The position numbers and the translations under genes are program-made. Positions 33,776 through 46,936 of a stretch of DNA of 64,000 bases are shown here, in pieces (within the stretch, counting starts at the first letter, position 1; every line of letters begins with the position of its first letter). Origin of the DNA: Closterium sp. NIES-65 (taxonomy: Eukaryota; Streptophyta; Zygnematophyceae; Desmidiales; Closteriaceae); the NCBI GenBank assembly GCA_948144175.1, contig CANXME010000532.1:2355001-2419000 (forward strand). Reading direction: 5' to 3'. Below the pieces are notes generated by a model, which had not been told where the DNA came from, did not search any database, and was given only the letters and a program-made list of their open reading frames with translations.

Positions 33776-36700
33776 ATGGCTACCCCTAGTGTCCTCGCTT
33801 TTGACGCTAAGGGTCGCGCCATTGACTTTGAGGTCTGGGTCGACGACTTGCAGCTGTTCTTGCAGTGCGATAGAGCAGACGGCCTTTCTCTCTTTGACCT
33901 CACTTCTGGCGCCTCTCCTGCCCCTGCTGCTGATGCTGATCCCACTGTGCGCTCTCAGTGGGCTACCCGCGATGCTGCTGCACGTCTTGCTGTGCGTTGC
34001 CACCTCCCTACCTCTGAGCGCGCGCACTTTAGTCAGTACAAGAGTGCTCAGACCTTGTACGACGCTGTAGTTGCGCGCTACTCTTCCCCTGCCACTGCTG
34101 CACTAAGCCGTCTCATTCTTCCCTACCTCTTTCCTGACCTCTCTGCCTTTCCCACTGTCGCTGACCTCATTACGCACCTCCGCACTAGTGACACTCGCTA
34201 CCGCGCCGCCCTTCCTGCTGAGTTCTGCGCCAAGAACCCCCCCCCCATGTACATCACTCTCTACTACGTAGTCGTGCGCCTCCCTGACTCTCTTCACGTA
34301 GTCAGGGACCACTTTCTCGCACTCTGTCCCACCACCCTCACTGTCGACCTCCTCGAGAAGGCCCTCCTCGCGGCGGAGAAGAGCATCGTCGCTGTAGGAG
34401 CTTCTCGGGGTGACCCTCGCACCCCCATCTTTGAGGGGTGCTCTCCTTCCCCCCTACTGCCCTCTGTTGCCTCTGCTGCTGCTGCCGACCTGCTTGGTCT
34501 TGAGTCGGTCGGCGCGGCGTCTGCCCCTAGTGGGCGACGCCGCTCTGGCAAGGGCAAGGGGGGCAAGGGCGCGGGTGGAGCTGGAGGGGGCGGTGGAGGT
34601 GGCGGTGGAGGCGGCGGAGGGAGTGGGGGTGGCGGCGGGAGTGGTGGAGGGGGTGGTGGTGGTAGTGGTGGCAGCGGCGGCGGAGGCGGCGGAGGTGGCG
34701 GCAGCGGTGGTGGTGGCGGCAGCGGTGGCGGTGGAGGCGGTGGAGGAGGCGGAGGAGGAGGCGGTGGTGGCGGAGGGGGTGGAGCTGGTCGGGGTGGTAC
34801 CCAGCAGCGGAGCGGCGGTGGTGGTGGTCAGCGCCCGCAGCAGCAGCAGCAGCAGCAGCGTTCGCGGGACATCCCTCCGCCCCAGCAGCTCCGTGAGTGG
34901 TACGCTCGGCGTCAGAGGGGTGGGGGTGCCGGTCCGTGTGCCTACGTCCTTCGTTCCGGCGACCGCGCGGGTGAGCAGTGTGGGGGTGCCCACCCCACCC
35001 AGCGCTGCTTTGGCCGCCTTACGGACGCTTGGCATCAGCAGTTCCCCGAGGCTAGTGAGATCCCCCGCTGGGATGAGCTTCTTAGGGCTGGTGTAGCGAT
35101 CTTTGATCTTGACTTTGATGCTATCCTTGCTGCTATGTATGCTGTGACTATTAGTGAGAAGGGTGAATGTTACCGGTGTTTCCCGCCCGACCCGGGCATT
35201 GGTACTGCTGCGCTAGGTGCTTGTGAGGCTGCTGCTCTAGGTGCCAGTGCGTCTGCGCTCTCAGGTACTGGTGAGACTGCGCTCTCAGGTACTGCGTCGC
35301 CTTCGTCCTCCCTCACTTTCACACTTGACTCCGGGGCTTCTCGCTCCTTCTTTCGAGACCGCACCACCCTCACGCCGCTTGGCCGGCCGGTTGCGGTCTC
35401 CCTGGCTGACCCCTCTGGGGGTCCTGTCCTCTCTCACTTTTCCACTGTCCTCCCGTGTCCGACTGCCCCCTCGGGCACCCTGTCTGGTCTGTACCTTCCC
35501 TCGTTCTCGACGAACTTGGTGAGTGGTGCGGACCTACAGGATGCGGGGGTTCACCAGTTCACTCCTGCGAGTCAGCGGGTGACCCACTGCACGGACGCAC
35601 GCACAGGCCGGCACCTGGCCACGTTCTCGCGTCGGCCGGGGTCGAGACTCTACACCCTGACCACTACGTCTCCTCCTGTCCCTGCGTTTGGTCAGGTAGC
35701 TGCGTCAGGTCAGGTGTTTGCTGCTGCGTCCCGGTCTGGCCCTAAGTCTGCCCCCTGTTCGTGTCGCCTCCTGTCTCATGAGACCCTCCTGTGGCACCAC
35801 CGTCTGGGCCACCCCTCCTTGCCCTGTCTTCGGAGCATGGCTTCCCGTGTCCTTGTCTCTGGTCTTCCCCAGTCTCTCCCTCCCCTTCCTTCGGGGCCAG
35901 GACCTTCCTGTGTCCCCTATGTCTAGGGGCGCCTCCGGGCTGCTCCTCACTCCTCCGAGTTCCCCCCGACAGAGGCTCCTCTGCAGACACTTCACATGGA
36001 CGTGTGGGGCCCAGCCCCCGTCCGTGGGCAGGGTCACGAGCGCTACTTCCTGTTGGTGGTTGACGACTACTCGCGTTACACCACAGTCCTCCCCTTGCGC
36101 AGCAAGGGTGCTGTCACTGAGGTGCTGATCGACTGGATCCGCGAGACTCGTCTCCAGCTCAGGAGGAGCTTCGGCTCGGACTTTCCTGTTCTGCGTCTGC
36201 ACTCGAACAGAGGCGGGGAGTTCTCCTCTCGCCTTCTGCAAGACTACTGTCATGCACGGGGGATCCGCCAGACCTTCACGCTTCCGGACTCTCCACAGCA
36301 AAATGGGATTGCTGAGCGCCGCATTGGCATGGTCATGGATGTCGCTCGTACGTCCATGATGCATGCGGCTGCCCCCCATTTTCTGTGGCCGTTTGCGGTT
36401 CGGTACGCGGCGCATCAGCTCAACCTTCACCCCAGGGTCTCTCGGCCTGCGATGTCCCCAGTCTTGCTGTGGACGGGGAAGGTTGGCGATGCGTCTGCGT
36501 TCCGTGTCTGGGGATCTCGGGCGTTTGTCCGCGACTTGTCTGCGGACAAGCTGTCCCCTCGTGCTGCTCCCTGTGTCTTCCTTGGCTTCCCCCCTGACGC
36601 TCCAGGGTGGCAGTTCTACCACCCCTCCTCTCGTCGTGTTCTGTCCTCCCAGGACGTCACGTTCGACGAGTCAGTCCCCTTCTACCGCCTCTTCCCCTAC

Positions 36701-39652
36701 CGCACTCCTTCCCCTCCCCCGCCACCGGACTTCCTTGTGCCGGTTCACCCCCCGGTAGACCCCCTCCCCCCTCAAGTTCCTGCCCCCTCACGTGTGTCCC
36801 AGGTAGACGCAGTTGACCCGGTCGAGGTTACTGGTGACTCTGGTGCTGCTGGGGGTGCTGACTCTGGGGGTGCTGTGCGCGGGGGTGCCGAGCCTGGGTG
36901 TGCTACTACGGAGGGTGCTGGGCCTGGGGGTGCTGAGCCGGGGGGTGCTGTGCGTGGAGCTGCTGAGCTTGGGGGTGCTGAGTCTGGGGGTGCTGGGTCT
37001 GGAGCTGCTGAGCCTGGGGGTGCTGGGTCTGGAGCTGCTGAGCCTGGGGGTGCTACGTCTGGAACTGCTGAGCCTGGGGGTGTTGCGTCTGGGGCTGCTG
37101 AGCCTGGGGTTTCTCCTGGTGCTGCGTCTCGGCGGGAGCCCCTCTCTCCACAGGAGCTGCGCGAGTGGTTTGCTCGCCGCTGGAGGCGTACTGCCGGAGC
37201 TGGAGCTTCTTCGACTGTCGAGGGTGCTGGTGCCGCCGGTCCCGGAGCTGTTGGGCCTGCGGGTCCTACTGGAGCTGGAGCTGCTGGAAGTGTTGGTACT
37301 GAGACTCCAGCTGTCTGTCCTGGAGGTGGTTCTGCTGCTGGTGCTGCTGAAGGTCCTGCCGCTGAGGGTGCTGGTGCTGTCTCTGCTGAGCTTGGAGCTG
37401 CCGAGTGGCCTCGGCCGTACTTCGTTCCGCTCCTGCAGCAGGTTCTTGGTCTTTCTCCTCCGGTAGAGTATCCACAGCCTGTCCAGTCGCAGTCACTGTT
37501 GAAGCCTTCCTCCCCACTGCTTGCTCCCTCTCCTTACACTGGTCCTACTGGAGGTCTTGCTGAGCGTCGTGAGCCTGCGTCTCGTCCCGCGTCGTCTGTT
37601 CGTGCTGCTCGCGCTAGTGGTCGCGATTCGCGTCAGCATCCTCCTCCTGTCCCTGGCACGCACCGGATGTCTCTGCGTCCGACCACTGCTCCTCTGCATG
37701 CCCCTTTGCCTTCTCCTCCTGAGTCCTCTCTTCCTGCGCTTGCGGACCCTGAGTCGGACTCCCTTCGTGCTGCCAGTCCTACTGTCACGCGTCTCCTTGC
37801 TACTGTCGTCACTGACCCCTCTTTTGAGTCCACTGCTGCGTCTGCTCTAGTCGCTGAGCTCGTCGACTTTGCTGCTCGCTGTCGTCTCGACTACGCTGCT
37901 AGTCTTGTTGCTGAGTCTGCGTCTGTCTGTCCTCCGTCCGTCGGGGGTGAGTGTGCTCTTGGCACGGACGTCCTAGAGGACAGGCAGGAGGAGTTACAGT
38001 GTCTGGCTGCTGCTTCACCTCATCTCGCGTCTGTACTGCTTGCTCTTGAGGGAGACCCGGATGCACTAGACATCCCGACTCCGCGCTCCTACGCGGAGGC
38101 CGTAGAGGGTCCCTACTCCTCTCAGTGGCAGGCAGCTATGGATGCAGAGATGGCTTCCTGGAAGTCCACAGGCACCTACGTTGACGCGGTTCCCCCTCCT
38201 GGGGCGAACATCGTCAGTGGCATGTGGATCTTCAGGGTGAAGCAGCCGCCAGGCTCTCCACCTGTCTTCAAGGCGCGTTACGTCGCTCGTGGCTTCAGTC
38301 AGCGGCAGGGAGTTGACTACTTTCAGACCTTCTCTCCCACCCCGAAGATGACCACTCTTCGGGTGCTGCTACACATAGCCGCTCAGCGCGACTACGAGCT
38401 TCACTCTCTCGACTTCAGCACTGCGTTCCTGCAGGGTAGCCTGCACGAGGAGATCTGGCTGCGCCGTCCACCTGGCTTCACTGGGACTTTCCCTCCTGGC
38501 ACCCAGTGGAGCCTCCGACGGCCAGTCTACGGTCTCCGCCAGGCACCGCGTGAGTGGCACGACACACTGAGGACTACGCTTGCGGCTCTTGGGTTTGCTC
38601 CTTCTACTGCTGACCCGTCGCTGTTTCTGCGTACCGACACTTCACTGCCGCCGTTCTACATCCTCGTGTACGTCGACGACTTGGTCTTTACCACAGCGGA
38701 CACTGCTCGACTCGCCTACGTGAAGTCCGAGCTGCTGAAGAGACACACGTGCACAGACCTGGGTGAACTGCGCAGCTACCTTGGCTTGCAGATCACTCGG
38801 GACAGAGCACGCCGCACCATTACCTTGACTCAGTCACACATGGTGCAGCAGGTCCTTCAGCGCTTCGGCTTCACGTACTCCTCGCCTCAGGCCACTCCTC
38901 TGTCTACCCGCCACTCGCTCTCAGCTCTGCCTTCGGATGAGTCCGTAGAGTCGAGTGGCCCGTACCCAGAGCTTGTTGGCTGCCTCATGTACCTTATGAC
39001 CTGCACACGACCTGGCCTTGCATACCCTCTGAGCATTCTTGCACGCTATGTTGCTCCTGGGAGACACCGACCAGAGCACATGGCTGCAGCGAAGAGGGTA
39101 TTGCGCTACCTGTGCAGTACGTCGGGCATGGGGCTAGTGCTTGGAGGGCGGAGTCCAGTGGTCCTTACAGGTCACGCAGACGCTTCTTGGGCTGACGACC
39201 AGGCTACGCAGCGGTCGTCACAGGGTTACACCTTCAGCCTTGGTTCCAGCTCTGTCTCGTGGCGGGCTACTCGTTCGTCTTCGGTTCTCGGCTCCAGTTG
39301 TGAGGCTGAGATCTACGCAGGGGCCATGGCCGCACAGGAGCTTCGCTGGCTCACCTACCTGCTGACTGACCTTGGAGAGCCGCCTCGTTCTCCTCCAGTG
39401 CTGTACGTAGACAACAAGGCCATGCTGGCCTTGTGTCGAGAGCAGCGTCTGGAGCACAGAACGAAGCACATTGCTCTTCGCTACTTCCTTGCTCGTGAGC
39501 TACAGCAGCGTGGACAGTTGCGGCTTGCGTACGTGGCCTCTGAGGCCAACACTGCTGATGTGTTCACCAAGGCACTTGCGCCTTGTGACCATCAGCGCTT
39601 CTGCACCCAGCTGGGTCTTGTGCCTGTCTTGCCTCACTTGCTCTCCTCTTGA
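33776..39652 (+). pseudogene. Copia-2 gag-pol polyprotein region, broken (about one break)
   Basis: The conserved start is MATPSVLAFDAKGR. The domain order is as in Copia-1a: Gag, an exceptionally long Gly run, a Gln run, the Cys/His cluster (CGGAHPTQRC), protease [12 protein letters not shown], integrase ([17 protein letters not shown]), a PGGAE-like linker richer in GAAEPGGA, RT (YVDDLVFTT) and RNase H ([10 protein letters not shown]). The two halves of the region are open over long distances. Confidence 0.9.
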
Positions 39653-39857
39653 CTTTACTTGTACTGTGACATATATATACCTGCTCTTGCTTGTCTAGCT
39701 TTATATATATGTCTGTACTCTTGCATGTGAACTGGCCTTTGGCCTTACTCTTGTGCTCGGACTGTGTGGTGACTTTGTGATCCACTCTGAGCTTTGCTTT
39801 GTCTTGCTTGACTAGTCTTGTGACCCCTCGTTCTCCCCCACTTTGCCTATGGGGGTG

Positions 39858-39992
39858 TGTCAGAACATATATATAGCTTATACTATTGTGTAGGCTGTAG
39901 TGGGGTATCCCATAGGGGGTACAACCCAGTTAGGGTTTCCTATTTGTACTCACTTCATTCATAGTTCATTCATTCTCGTTCTATTCTCAACA
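39858..39992 (+). repeat. Copia-2 3' LTR
   Basis: 135 bp, identical by eye to 32472-32606, followed by target copy CGCCC and the resumed Gypsy-2 gag. Confidence 0.94.
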
Positions 39993-41183
39993 CGCCCGCC
40001 TTGTTTCGACCCGAGCCAACGTGGAGGTCCGACGGTTCAATCATGGGTCTTCACGATGAATAAGACGTGAATTACGTCGAGTCGGCCGCAGCGAAGATTC
40101 GCTATGATGTTTTGATGCTTAGGGGCCCCGCCATGGACTGGTGGCGAGTCTTTGTGACATGGCCAAGCGCCTACAAGCCGCCGTCGCAAGAGGACAGGCC
40201 CGCGGGTCCAACCGTCACCTGGAGTTCATTTTGCGAAACCGCCCAGTACAACACATGGGATGCGTGGTGCGCAGGGCTTCTGTCGCGCTTTGAGCCGATC
40301 GCGGCTTCTATTTCGGCGCGTCAGAGACTGCATACTTGGCGGCAGCATGGATCAGTTCAAGACTACACGAGAGCTTTTCTCGCATTATGCGATCAAGTCG
40401 GCTACATGCACGAAGCGAAGCGGGTGGACCGTCACATCTCGCAGGAAATAATGTTACGCGAGCTCTCGAATTTTAACGAAATCCTCGCTCTCGCAGAGAA
40501 AATCGACATTTTGCGCCGTCCGAGACCGGGGTCCTACTACGGACATCCACCTCGGGGACCGATCGAGCACGCCACCGTACACGCTGTTGCGACGAATGCA
40601 GCTGCCGCGCCATTTAAGGGGCGCTGCTTTGCTTGCAATCGGCCGAGCCATCGCAAAAGCGAATGCCCAGAGGAGCTGAGGCGCCGATGAGCAGAGCAGG
40701 GGAGGGAGTCTCAGAGGCAGGGAAGCACCAGCAGTCAGTAGAAGTTGGCCCAACAACTGACGAGACTACCTGCTCGCCCAACCTCACCGATTCTCACCGA
40801 GTCACAGTACAGATTCATGCCATCAATCGGGCTCGGATGAATAAGGAGGGTACAGCGACGGATTGCCCAGTACTGATCCACGGAAAAAGACAAGGAGCAG
40901 CAGTGAAGATTTATATAGACGGAGGAGCAAGCCACAGCTTAGTTAATACCGCGACTGCAAGGAAACTGCAACTGGCACTTAGTCGGTGTTTACCGGAAAT
41001 AGACGCACGCTTAGTTGACGGCACGCCGCTGGCCATACAGAAGAAGGTGGGGAGCGTAAAAGTCCGCTGCGGGGGAAACTTCGGATTTACACAGGAAATG
41101 CTTGGGACGACATTGGATGGGCTGGATATTTTATTAGGACGTGATTGGCTGCGACGGTAGAACCCACAAATCGACTAGACGAC

Positions 41184-41356
41184 TGTCAGAATGGTATGCT
41201 CTAGCCTGTAGTGGGGTGCTCTATAGCGAGTACAACCTTTTTAGGGTTTGCTATTTGTATCCTCATTCCTGTTAGTGAACCCCTCCTTTACCTAAACTTT
41301 TTCTTGCCTAGCTAGGGCTTTCCTAGCTTTGGCTCCTTCTGCCTACTCTTTTCACA
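41184..41356 (+). repeat. 5' LTR of non-autonomous element
   Basis: 173 bp, TGTCAGAATGGTATGC...CTTTTCACA, next to target copy ACGAC. Confidence 0.88.
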
Positions 41357-42410
41357 TGGTATCAGAGCGATATTCTCCTGGCCTGTAGGCCCACCACTTC
41401 ACTGCTTCCGCTGCTACTGCTACTCCCTGTCCGCCGCGCGCCTCGTGGTGCGCGGCGTCGAAATTAGGGTTTTCAGCCCGCCGTGCGCCCCGAGGCGCGC
41501 GGCGGGTTTCTGCCCCGTCACTCGGCGCGTCGCCCCCGGGAGGCGCTGCGACGGGCGACGGGGACCCGCGCGTCGCTCCCTGTCGCCCGTCATGGCCTGC
41601 GCGCGGCCTGTACGGGCTGCGCCAGGCCCGCGCGCGGCTTAGGCTGCCTGCGCGCGGTTCAGGAGGCTGTGCCAGGCCCGTGGGCGGCCCGTTCTTCGCT
41701 GCCCCTGCCCTGCCCGCTGTCCCCCGTGCTTCTCATGGCGCCCCACCCCTCCTGCTGCCCGTTCTTCTGCATTAGGGTTTGGGGGTGGGGGGTATGGGGG
41801 TGCAGCTTCTGTGTGACGTCCCCTGCTCCTCCTCCTCTTCCGTCTCCCAGTGCTGCAGCTGCCGCTGAAGGGGGGTGGACCTGTTGGAGCCGTCAGAGTG
41901 GTACTAAGGGGGGTGAAGGGGGAGTGGAGCTTGGGGTGAAGCAGGGGGTGTGTGTTAGGGGGGGTGGGACTGTTTGGGGAAGCTGAACGGAGGCTGCCGT
42001 CATGTCGCCAGCAGCACCTGTAGTCCGAGGAGTTGCTCCGGTAGCCCAGTCGCAGCCACCTGTCCCAGTCGCCCGTGGGTCTGTTGCTCGTTTGCCGCTA
42101 CTTTTAGCCGCGGGGCCAGTAACTCCAGTAGTCCGGAGTGTTGTTCCGGTAGCCGCTGTGCCAGTGTGACTCCTGTTGCCCGTGTGTCTGCAGCTTCAGT
42201 CGTCGCCTCCTATCTCCTCTCCTCTTACAGTCTCGCCTCCTCCTCCTCACTTGCCCTCTGCGATAGCCTCTAGCTTTGGTTACACTTGTGAACTTTAAAC
42301 TGTTGCTTCTTGAACTTGTGCTCAGAATGTGTGGTGACATTGTGATCCACCCTGAGCTTCTACTACTTTGCTTGCTGTGCTGATTACACCCCACTTTGGC
42401 TATGCGGATG

Positions 42411-42586
42411 TGTCAGAATATTATGCTCTAGCCTGTAGTGGGGTGCTCTATAGCGAGTACAACTCTTCTAGGGTTTGCTATTTGTATCCTCATTCTTGCT
42501 AGTAAACCCCCTCTTTACCTAAACTCTTTCTTGCCTAGCTAGGGCTTTCCTAGCTTTGGCTCCTTCTTGTGCCTACTCTTTTCACA
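42411..42586 (+). repeat. 3' LTR of non-autonomous element
   Basis: 176 bp, a close copy of 41184-41356, followed by target copy ACGAC and the resumed Gypsy-2 sequence. Confidence 0.88.
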
Positions 42587-45500
42587 ACGACGGGCAGCTG
42601 CACTGTGCAAAGTAGCGGTAACTGGGTTGAGCTACCTCGTTCGCAGTCGCCCGAGTCTTCAACGGTCCACGTGAACGCCATCAGAATGAAATGGGCTATC
42701 GCCGTTGGAGCTGACGTGTACGCGGTGGACATCGCAGTGGTAGGAGAAGTAGAGCAACCGAGCGATTTTGAGAAACTACTGACAGCGGTACCGGCCGAAC
42801 TACATGAACTGTTGAAACAGTACCCGGAGATTTTTCCCGACGACTTACCAGAGGGACTGCCACCTCAGTGGGCACACGATCACCGAATAGAGTTAGAACC
42901 CGGGGCACAACCAGCCGTACAACGACAGTTCAGACTGACACAACTCGAGCTCGAGGAACTACGGAAGCAATTAGATTACCTGTTAGAGGAAAAATTCATC
43001 CGACCGAGTTCATGATCGTTCACCGCACCGATGCTGTTCACACCAAAAAAGGACAGAGGGTTTCGCATGTGCATCGACTACAGAGCACTGAACAGGGTAA
43101 CAGTCAAGTCGCGATACCCCATTCCCCATGTCGACAAACTGATAGATCAAATGTGAACAGCACGGGTCTTTTCGAAAATCGATTTACGGGGAGGTTACCA
43201 TCAGATTCGGGTCGACTACGCCAAGATATCATTTAGGACTCGGTACGAGTCATTCGAGTACACCATGTTGTCTTTCGGGCTGACAAGCGCACCGACGACT
43301 TTTCAGATGACCATGAACGAGGCGTTTAGACCACTCTTAGATAAATGCGTGATAGTTTACGTCGACGACATCCTCGTCAATAGTCGCGACAAGCTGCAGC
43401 ACTTAGCAGATCTAGAAGCAGTATTTAAAATTTTAGACAAGAACCGCCTACTGACCAAAGGTTCCATGTGAGAGTTTTTTCAGGACAGGCTAGAATTTAT
43501 GGTGCATATTATTTCAGATGTTGGGGTTGAGATTGACCCAAAGAAGCTGGACGGTAAAAACATGGCACCCCCCGACAAATATCACGGACCTGTAGAGTTT
43601 TTTAGGGTTCGTTAATTACGTGCGTCGGTTCGTCCCCGACATGGCAAGGTTAACAGCCCCATTCACAGATCTGTTGTAGAAGGAGGTCGATTCTACGTGG
43701 GGGGGGAAAGAGCATGCTACATTCTCTGCCCTGAAAAATATTCTCTGTTCACCGCCCGTACTCCGCATCGCCGACGCACACTGCCTATTCGAAGTGGTTA
43801 CAAACACAAGCGACATCGCCATCAGAGCCGTAGTGCTACAGCATTTCAACAACGGCCTATAGCCTATCGCATTCGAGTCACGAAAACTGCATCCGCTTGA
43901 GAAAAATTACCCGATACACGGCCGCGAAATGCTCGCGATTGTGCACGCATTCAAAGAGTGGCGCTGCTCCTTGACCGGCGTAGACGTGACAGTACAGACA
44001 GACCACAAGTCACTACAGTACCTCCGTGCACAGCCCCACATCAACCCACGACAGATCCGCTAGCTCGATTTCCTCGAGTCGAATTTCCACTAAACAATCA
44101 CCTACAAAAATGGGGCATCGAACATCGCTGACGCACTGACCCGCCCCACTGCCCAAATCCACGCCATACTACTCGCCTAGACCAACCCACTACTGGCCGG
44201 AACTATTTACCCACGACTATCAAACTGACCCATTCTTTAGAGAAAGAAATTCGCAGCAGTTCGTAGCAGCAAATAGATTTTATTACGTAAAAGCCGGCAC
44301 CGACCGCATCTGGGTACCGCGTTACATGTTACTATGGGAATTACTGCTACAAGAAGCACACGACGGAGTTACCTCAAGCCATTTATGAGTAGAAAAAACA
44401 TGACAGCTGCTGCAGCTGTATTATTACTGGCCCGAGATGTTGACCGACGTGCAGCGACACGTGGCATCGTGTCCCACCTGCCAACTCATGAAATCATCAT
44501 GGAAGCGGCCGGCAAAACAGTTGCAACCGATACCACCCCCAGACCGTGCTTGGCAGCAGGTGACGATGGACTTTGTCACCGGGTTACCGGCTTGAGCAAG
44601 TGGGAACGACGTAATCCTGGTCGTCGTCGTTCGGCAGATGAAAATGGCACATTTCGTAGCCTGCAAGAAATCTTTCAGAGCCGAAGAAAAAGCCCGCCTC
44701 TTCATCTTCACCGTCGTCCGACTGCACGGGATATCAGCAGCGACCGCGACACGAAATTCACCAGCAACTTCTGGCGGAACCTGTGGCAGCAGTTCGGCAC
44801 ACGGCTACGGTGTAGTTCTTCGTACCACCCCGAAACCGACGGACAGACAGAAAGGACAAACGAGACCATGGAGCAACTCATCCGAGCCGCGTGCGATGAT
44901 CCGACCACCTGGGAACAGCAACTGCCACTCATCGAGTTCGCGTACAACAACTCGTCATCCGCCATGACCCGACAGTCACCGTTTTACCTGAATTTTAGAC
45001 AAGACCCCACAGTACCCATGACCCCGAATCCCGACAACCCAGTGCCACGTGCGCAACAGTTCGCCGAAATTTTACAAGCAACACGGACCCGAGCAGTAGA
45101 CGCAATAAAAAAATCGAACATCATCGCTAAGCGCAACGCCGACCGCCACCGCCGACCTGTCACTTACCAGCCTGACGACCTAGTACTGCTTAACACCTAA
45201 AGCCTCCGCCTGCCCATCACCTCGAAACTCCGCCTCCGATATTTCGGGCCATTACGCATCAGCCACATGATCATACCCGTCACCGCCCACCTCCTCCTCC
45301 CTCCCGACTGGAATGTCAGCCCGTCCTTCCACGCCAGTCTGCTCCGCCCATATGTACCATCCTCCAGCCAACTGCCTCGCAACCGCCCCGCCAGCGTGAC
45401 ACGACCACCAATAGAGCCAATCATCACGCCCCAAAAGATATTGAGCCACCGAGTTCGTGACCCACAGGGAGCTCGCAGGATCAAATTTTTGATCCACTGG

Positions 45501-45645
45501 AAAGACCGCACGCCTACTGAAGATAATTGGGTTCCCCTGGACAAAGTTGAAAACCACCCAGTCCTCACCAAGAATCTCCGCAGCCGAAATTTCCGGGACG
45601 TACACGCACTTTCGTAAGGAGGGCCTCCTTACGGGGGGATGGTAG

Positions 45646-45892
45646 TGTAAAGAAAATTCATTTTCCTTACTTCGCGTCCCTGCTCAGCGCGTACACCACT
45701 GTTCCCGCCAACGGCACCCAACAGTACTCCGTTAACCATTCGCAACACTCGCCTCGACACTGTTTCCGCCACTGTTTCTCGACGCGACCCAACCTCACTG
45801 TTCGGTTGGTAACCTGCGCTCCGGACCTCCGCCTCGATAATTCCCAACCTCGGCGCCAGGCCCGTCGCGCACCCCGTTTTCACACATTAACC
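45646..45892 (+). repeat. Gypsy-2 3' LTR, first part
   Basis: TGTAAAGAAAATTCATTTTC...ACACATTAACC. It is cut at 45892 by Copia-3 and resumes at 53204. Confidence 0.85.
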
Positions 45893-46022
45893 TGTCAGAT
45901 TATTATAGCTGATGCATGTTTGTAGGCTGTAGTGGGGTAGCACATATGGGGTACAGTTTGCTAGGGTTGTATTTGTACCCAACTCTGACTTAGTCAATTC
46001 ATTCCTCTTCATTCCTTTCACA
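45893..46022 (+). repeat. Copia-3 5' LTR
   Basis: 130 bp, TGTCAGATTATTATAGC...ATTCCTTTCACA, followed by the primer-binding site. Confidence 0.94.
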
Positions 46023-46119
46023 TGGTATCAGAGCGGGTTCCCTGTGGGAACTTCGCCTAGGGCCCACCGAAGCGCGCCCCGAGGCGCGCGATCCTTTTTT
46101 TTAGCGACCCCCCCGAGTT

Positions 46120-46915
46120 GCCCTTCCCCTGCGGCCCCGCCGCCCTTCGTTCGCGGCCCCGCCGTCCAGTCGCGGCCCCGCCCTTACGTCGCGGCCCCGC
46201 CACTAAGTCGCGGCCCCGCCACCCAGTCGCGGCCCCGCCGCCTACTCGGACGCGGCCCCGCCGCCTGCTAAGACGCGGCCCCGCCGCCTGCTAAGACGCG
46301 GCCCCGCCGCCTGCTCAGCCGCGGCCCCGCCGCCCTCTACGACGCGGCCTCCGCCGCCTGCAGACGCCGCGGCCTCCGCCGCCTGCTCAGCCGCAACCCC
46401 GCCGCCCGCTACGACGCGGCCTCCGCCGCCTGCTCAGCCGCGGCCCCGCCGCCCTCTACGACGCGGCCTCTGCCGCCTGCTCAGCCGCGGCCCTGCCGCC
46501 TCCTACGACGCGGCCCCGCAGCCTGCTCAGCCGCGGGTGCTTCCTGCGGCCCCGCCACTGCGCCTGTCCCGGCTCCGCCACTGCACCCTGACGGCCCCGC
46601 CGTCCCTTGTCCCGGCCCCGCCACTACACTGCAGCCGAGCCGCCCAGCAGCAGCCGAGCCGCCCAACAGCAGCCGAGCCGCCCAGCAGCAGCCGAGCCGC
46701 CCAGCAGCAGCCGAGCCGCCCAGCAGCAGCCGAGCCGCCCAACAGCAGCCGAACCGCCCAGCAGCAGCCGAGCCGCCCAGCAGCAGCCGAGCCGCCCGGT
46801 ACCTGAGTCGCCCGAGCCGCCCGAGCCGCCCGAGTCGCCCGAGCCGCCCGAGCCGCCCGAGCCGCCCGAGCAGCCCGAGCCGCCTGCTGCTCACCTACCC
46901 GACTCTCCCATCCCG
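46120..46915. repeat. Copia-3 leader minisatellites
   Basis: There are three successive arrays. The first is GCGGCCCCGCCGCCTGCT-type units of about 20-24 bp (46120-46540). The second is an 18-bp unit CAGCAGCCGAGCCGCCCA, about nine copies (46627-46797). The third is the 9-bp GAGCCGCCC array (46805-46890). The upstream in-frame extension of the polyprotein ORF runs through these and is unlikely to be real protein. Confidence 0.8.
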
Positions 46916-46936
46916 GTGAGACTTTCAGCTGCTGCC

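Larger units (their letters stand above)
32472..39992 (+). mobile_element. Copia-2: Ty1/Copia LTR retrotransposon nested in Gypsy-2 gag
   Basis: 135-bp LTRs at 32472-32606 and 39858-39992 appear identical. The target duplication is CGCCC (32467-32471 and 39993-39997). The primer-binding region starts TGGTATCGAGCAGG at 32607. The GC-rich leader repeats differ from those of the other Copias. The polyprotein region is nearly open, with about one break. It is a more distant subfamily of the Copia-1a/1b/3 group. Recent, and younger than Gypsy-2. Confidence 0.93.
41184..42586 (+). mobile_element. Non-autonomous LTR element nested in Gypsy-2
   Basis: LTRs lie at 41184-41356 (173 bp) and 42411-42586 (176 bp), flanked by the target duplication ACGAC (41179-41183 and 42587-42591). 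The primer-binding site TGGTATCAGAGCG starts at 41357. The 1.05 kb interior is GC-rich and has no gag or pol. Its 3' 150 bp closely resembles the 3' non-coding end of the Copia-1/2/3 elements (TTGAACTTGTGCTC, GTGATCCACCCTGAGCTT, CCCCACTTTGGCTATG), and the LTR core is also shared. It was presumably mobilised by a Copia of that group. The LTRs differ at several positions, so it is not brand new. Confidence 0.88.
32280..45616 (+). pseudogene. Gypsy-2 gag-pol region, decayed and interrupted
   Basis: Outside the nested insertions, this carries Gag (DWWRVFVTW; zinc knuckle CFACNRPSHRKSEC), protease (YIDGGASHSLV), RT (YVDDILVNS), RNase H, integrase (ASCPTCQL; YHPETDGQTERTN) and chromodomain (IKFLIHWKDRTPTEDNWVPL) homologous to Gypsy-1. 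There are many breaks; it is a fossil. Copia-2 interrupts it in gag and the non-autonomous element interrupts it after protease. Confidence 0.85.
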
